Source: Thauera phenolivorans | Lineage (GTDB): Bacteria; Pseudomonadota; Gammaproteobacteria; Burkholderiales; Rhodocyclaceae | Reading direction: 5' to 3' | NCBI RefSeq assembly: GCF_001696715.1 | Contig: NZ_MBFM01000002.1 | Coordinates: 1 to 64,000, forward strand | Length of the DNA stretch: 64,000 nucleotides | In this document: positions 61,301-64,000 of the stretch, piece by piece | Layout: every line of letters starts with the position of its first letter | How positions within the stretch are numbered: the first letter of the stretch is position 1 | Position numbers and translations under genes: made by a program | Notes under the pieces: model-generated | Told to the model about the DNA's origin: nothing | What the model saw: only the letters and a program-made list of their open reading frames with translations | Databases searched by the model: none

Positions 61301-63753
61301 GCCAAGCCAGGATCGCCCCGCGCCCCCACGGTGCCGCCACCCCCTGTAGGAGCGCAGCCCTCTGCGCGATAGCGGCGGTTGGGCCGAAGATGCGGCCGTT
61401 ATCGCCCTGGGGGCAGGGCTCCTACCACGGGCACGGCGGTGCCGTCCGCTGTAGGAGCGCAGCCCTCTGCGCGATAACGGCGGTTGGGCCGGCGATGCGG
61501 CTGTTATCGCCCTGGGGGCAGGGCTCCTACGACGAGCGCGGCGGTGCCGTCCCCTGTAGGAGCGCAGCCCTCTGCGCGATAGCGGCGGTTGTGCCGGCGG
61601 TGCGGCGGTTATCGCCCTGGGGGCAGGGCTCCTACAGGGGCTGGCTCGCGGCGAGCCTGATCGCGTTCGCGCCGGCGATGCATGCGCAGGACGTGGGCCC
61701 GGCGGGCCCGCGCCCGGTCGCAAGTGACTTCGGCGGTGTCGGCCTGCTGCAGATGCCCACCGCACGCATGGCCGAGGCCGGCGAACTGTCGGTGCATTTC
61801 AGCAAGGTCGACCCCTACACCCGCTTCGGCCTCACCCTGCAGCCCTTCGACTGGCTCGAAGCCACCTTCGCTTACACCGACATCCGCAACCGCCTCTACG
61901 GGCCCGCGATCGCCGGCGATCAGAGCCTCAAGGACAAAGGCTTCGACTTCAAGCTGCGCCTGCTCGAAGAAACCGCCCACCGCCCCCAGCTCGCCCTCGG
62001 CGCCCGCGACATCGGCGGCACCGGCCTCTTCTCCGGTGAATACCTCGTCGCCAGCAAGCGCCACGGCACGCTCGACTTCACCCTCGGCCTCGGCTGGGGC
62101 TATCTCGGCAATGCGGACAACGTCGCCAACCCGCTCGGCTGGCTGGACGACCGCTTCGATCGCCGCCCCGGGCGCGAGTCAGGCGACCAGGGCGGCAACG
62201 TCAACACCGACGCGTGGTTCCGCGGCCCTGCCGCGCTGTTCGGCGGCGTGCAGTGGCAGACCCCGTGGGCGCCGCTGCAGCTCATCGTCGAATACGACGG
62301 CAACGACTATTCCAACGAGCCGCAGAACAACGACCAGGACCACGACTCGCCCTTCAACCTCGGCGCCGTCTATCGGGTCAACGACTGGCTCGACCTGCGC
62401 GCCGGCTGGGAGCGCGGCAACACCGCGATGATCGGCGTCACCCTTCACGCCAACCTCGCCCGCCGCAGCGCGCCGCCCAAGCTCACCGACCCGCCCGCGC
62501 CGCCGCTGCGCACCGGCCCGCGCCCCAGCCGCGCCGCCGAAGCCGGCCAGGACTGGGCCCAGGTCGCGCGCGAGCTCGAAGCCAACGCCGGCTACCGCGT
62601 CAGCCGCATCGCCCGCCGCGAGCGCGAGATCGTCGTCGAAGGCGAGCAGACCCGCTACTTCCACGCCCCCAAGGCGATCGGCCGCAGTGCGCGCATCCTC
62701 GACCACGCCGCCGCCGAGGACGTCGACTGGCTCACCGTGGTCGACCACCGCGCCGGCATGCCGGTCGCCGAGACCAGCCTCAACCGCGAGGCCTTCCGCG
62801 CCGCCGCGGCCGAGGACGGCGACGCGGACGCGCTCGAGACCCTCATCCGCAGCCTCGAGCACAACGACCCCAGCCCGCGCCGCGACACCGAGCTCTTCGC
62901 CCAGACGCCCGCGCCCTTCACCTGGGGCGCCGGCCTCGGCTACCGGCAGAACCTCGGCGGCCCCGACAGCTTCATCCTCTACCAGCTCAGCGCCAACCTC
63001 GACGCCGAGTACCGCTTCGCTCCCGGCACCTGGCTGGCGGGCCGGCTCAGCGGCAACCTCGCCAACAACTTCGACCGCTTCGACTACGACGCCCCCAGCG
63101 GCCTGCCGCGGGTGCGCACCGACCTGCGCTCGTACTGGACCGAATCCGACCTCACCCTGCCGCTGCTGCAGCTCACCCACGCCCGCCGGCTCGGCGGCGA
63201 GCTCTTCGGCATGGTCTACGGCGGCTATCTCGAATCCATGTTCGCCGGCTTCGGCGCCGAGCTGCTGCACCGGCCGATGAACAGCGACTGGGCGCTCGGC
63301 GTCGATTTCAACTGGGTCAAGCAGCGCGACTTCGACCAGGACTTCGGCCTGCGGAACTACGACACGGTCACCGGCCACCTCACCGGCTACTATCGCGGCC
63401 TCGACGACGTGCTCGCCAAGCTCAGCGTCGGCCGCTACCTGGCCGGCGACTACGGCGCCACCCTCGACCTCTCGCGCGAGTTCCACAATGGCGTGCGCTT
63501 CGGCGCCTGGGCCACCGTCACCGACGCCTCCGACGAGGAGTTCGGCGAGGGCAGCTTCGACAAGGGCATCTACGTCTCGATCCCCTTCGACGAGCTCATG
63601 ACCACCTCCACCCTGCGCCGCGCCGAGCTGGTCTTCGCGCCGCTCACCCGCGACGGCGGCGCCCGCCTCGAGCGCGCCTACGGTCTGTTCGGCCTCACCG
63701 AAGGCCGGCACACCAAGCTGTTCCAATCCAACCACGACAAACTCACCGATTGA
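61297..63753 (+). CDS. gfcD: YjbH/GfcD family outer-membrane barrel with REP-coded N-terminal repeats
   Basis: An 818-residue protein of the YjbH/GfcD family, predicted outer-membrane beta-barrels for group 4 capsule or exopolysaccharide export. Body: FGGVGLLQMPTARMAEAGEL at the start, many alternating aromatic strands, and a C-terminal half with SRGLDDVLAKLSVGRYLAGDYG-like repeats. ATG 61297 overlaps the gfcC stop (ATGA). Residues ~15-113 are three tandem 35-residue repeats (CRSAALCAIAAV ... LSPWGQGSY) translated from three REP pairs; only then comes the likely signal peptide GWLAASLIAFAPAMHA. Internal in-frame ATG and GTG codons in the repeats could serve as starts. Confidence 0.85.
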   Translation: MSQARIAPRPHGAATPCRSAALCAIAAVGPKMRPLSPWGQGSYHGHGGAVRCRSAALCAITAVGPAMRLLSPWGQGSYDERGGAVPCRSAALCAIAAVVPAVRRLSPWGQGSYRGWLAASLIAFAPAMHAQDVGPAGPRPVASDFGGVGLLQMPTARMAEAGELSVHFSKVDPYTRFGLTLQPFDWLEATFAYTDIRNRLYGPAIAGDQSLKDKGFDFKLRLLEETAHRPQLALGARDIGGTGLFSGEYLVASKRHGTLDFTLGLGWGYLGNADNVANPLGWLDDRFDRRPGRESGDQGGNVNTDAWFRGPAALFGGVQWQTPWAPLQLIVEYDGNDYSNEPQNNDQDHDSPFNLGAVYRVNDWLDLRAGWERGNTAMIGVTLHANLARRSAPPKLTDPPAPPLRTGPRPSRAAEAGQDWAQVARELEANAGYRVSRIARREREIVVEGEQTRYFHAPKAIGRSARILDHAAAEDVDWLTVVDHRAGMPVAETSLNREAFRAAAAEDGDADALETLIRSLEHNDPSPRRDTELFAQTPAPFTWGAGLGYRQNLGGPDSFILYQLSANLDAEYRFAPGTWLAGRLSGNLANNFDRFDYDAPSGLPRVRTDLRSYWTESDLTLPLLQLTHARRLGGELFGMVYGGYLESMFAGFGAELLHRPMNSDWALGVDFNWVKQRDFDQDFGLRNYDTVTGHLTGYYRGLDDVLAKLSVGRYLAGDYGATLDLSREFHNGVRFGAWATVTDASDEEFGEGSFDKGIYVSIPFDELMTTSTLRRAELVFAPLTRDGGARLERAYGLFGLTEGRHTKLFQSNHDKLTD
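61346..61425 (+). repeat. REP pair in gfcD, array unit 1
   Basis: 80 bp, GTAGGAGCGCAGCCCTCTGCGCGATA ... TTATCGCCCTGGGGGCAGGG-CTCCTAC. First of three forward copies spaced exactly 105 bp apart. Confidence 0.93.
61451..61530 (+). repeat. REP pair in gfcD, array unit 2
   Basis: 80 bp, same structure; separated from unit 1 by a 25-bp spacer containing GGCGGTGCCGTCC, which also follows unit 2. Confidence 0.93.
61556..61635 (+). repeat. REP pair in gfcD, array unit 3
   Basis: 80 bp; the third copy. Directly after its CTCCTAC end comes AGGGGCTGGCTCGCGGCG, the coding sequence of the likely signal peptide. Confidence 0.93.
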
Positions 63754-64000
63754 TGGCGAACGCACCCTTCTTCAAGCGCATCCTCGTCGTGTGCGTCGGC
63801 AACATCTGCCGCAGCCCCACCGCCGAGCACCTGCTGCGCGAGGCGCTCGGCGACTGCGGCGCCACCGTGTCCTCCGCCGGCCTCGGCGCGCTGGCCGGCC
63901 AGCCGATCGAGCCCACCGCGCTCGCGGTGCTCGCGCGCCGCGGCCACGCCCCCCAGCCACACGAGGCGCGCCAGCTCGACGACGCGCTGCTGGCGGACGC
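63753..64000 (+). CDS. etp: Low molecular weight protein-tyrosine phosphatase, Wzb/Etp-like (partial)
   Basis: The first ~82 residues are in the window and the gene runs off the right edge. P-loop CVGNICRSPTAEHLL carries the Cys-X5-Arg signature near residues 14-20. It starts inside the gfcD stop (TGATG). In group 4 capsule operons Etp/Wzb dephosphorylates the tyrosine kinase Etk/Wzc, whose gene is expected just beyond the window. Confidence 0.92.
   Translation, partial: MANAPFFKRILVVCVGNICRSPTAEHLLREALGDCGATVSSAGLGALAGQPIEPTALAVLARRGHAPQPHEARQLDDALLAD

Noticed and set aside
61346-61635. CRISPR-like array (three 80-bp repeats with 25-bp spacers)
   Set aside because: Repeats are too long, the spacers are nearly the same as each other, the units are inverted REP pairs, and no cas genes are present.

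Overview
The window is a high-GC chromosomal segment with dense, conserved gene order. Several features fit a betaproteobacterium of the Rhodocyclales, most like Thauera or Azoarcus: a cysE-iscR-isc-hsc-fdx-iscX cluster with an extra cysteine desulfurase, dapC-dapD-pilU-dapE-prmB, lexA-imuA-imuB, and a group 4 capsule (gfc/yjb) operon. The genus is inferred from gene content only; there is no rRNA in the window.

Layout. 1-5.5 kb: a DUF2760 gene and two tandem Hsp70-like genes, translationally coupled at the first junction. 5.5-5.8 kb: two identical tRNA-Val(CAC) genes behind one strong promoter, followed by a terminator. 5.8-13.7 kb: M61 peptidase, MATE exporter, a small membrane protein, then the SOS cassette lexA-imuA-imuB with a perfect LexA box, and a zinc alcohol dehydrogenase. 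13.8-25.3 kb: housekeeping genes (bcp, slyD, a fused peptide-ABC ATPase, mltD, gloB, a methyltransferase with rnhA and dnaQ, a CBS protein, nqrM, a spermidine synthase-like gene, mutS). 25.3-28.8 kb: hemerythrin, then a 1450-bp ISL3-family insertion sequence sitting between the 3' half of a large-subunit catalase gene and the 3' end of an FAD/NAD(P)-binding protein gene. It has no target duplication, so this looks like an IS-linked deletion. 28.8-39.6 kb: phosphate acyltransferase, an ExbB/OmpA stator-like pair, an NsrR-like regulator, a response regulator/PAS kinase/HD-GYP operon, an MFS exporter and suhB. 39.7-48.8 kb: trmJ, cysE and the complete isc iron-sulfur operon under an IscR-type promoter, then glutathione peroxidase. 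48.8-54.7 kb: a response regulator, prmB, dapE, pilU, dapD and dapC.

From 54.8 kb to the end the region is accessory. It holds a frameshifted REP-associated tyrosine transposase (RAYT), a Xre/RES toxin-antitoxin pair, cysQ, and a group 4 capsule operon (gfcA, gfcE/wza-like, gfcB, gfcC, gfcD, and the start of an etp-like phosphatase). It is full of an ~80-bp repeat made of two inverted REP units with GTAG heads, the signature of RAYT-mobilised REP elements. Full, half and tandem copies are present. Several lie inside the 5' coding sequence of gfcC and gfcD, directly after ATGA-coupled start codons, where they are read in one frame as Arg-Ser-Ala-Ala-Leu-rich peptide. In gfcC a half REP appears to form part of the signal peptide itself. 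This REP/RAYT system and its use as secretory N-terminal coding sequence is the most unusual feature of the window.
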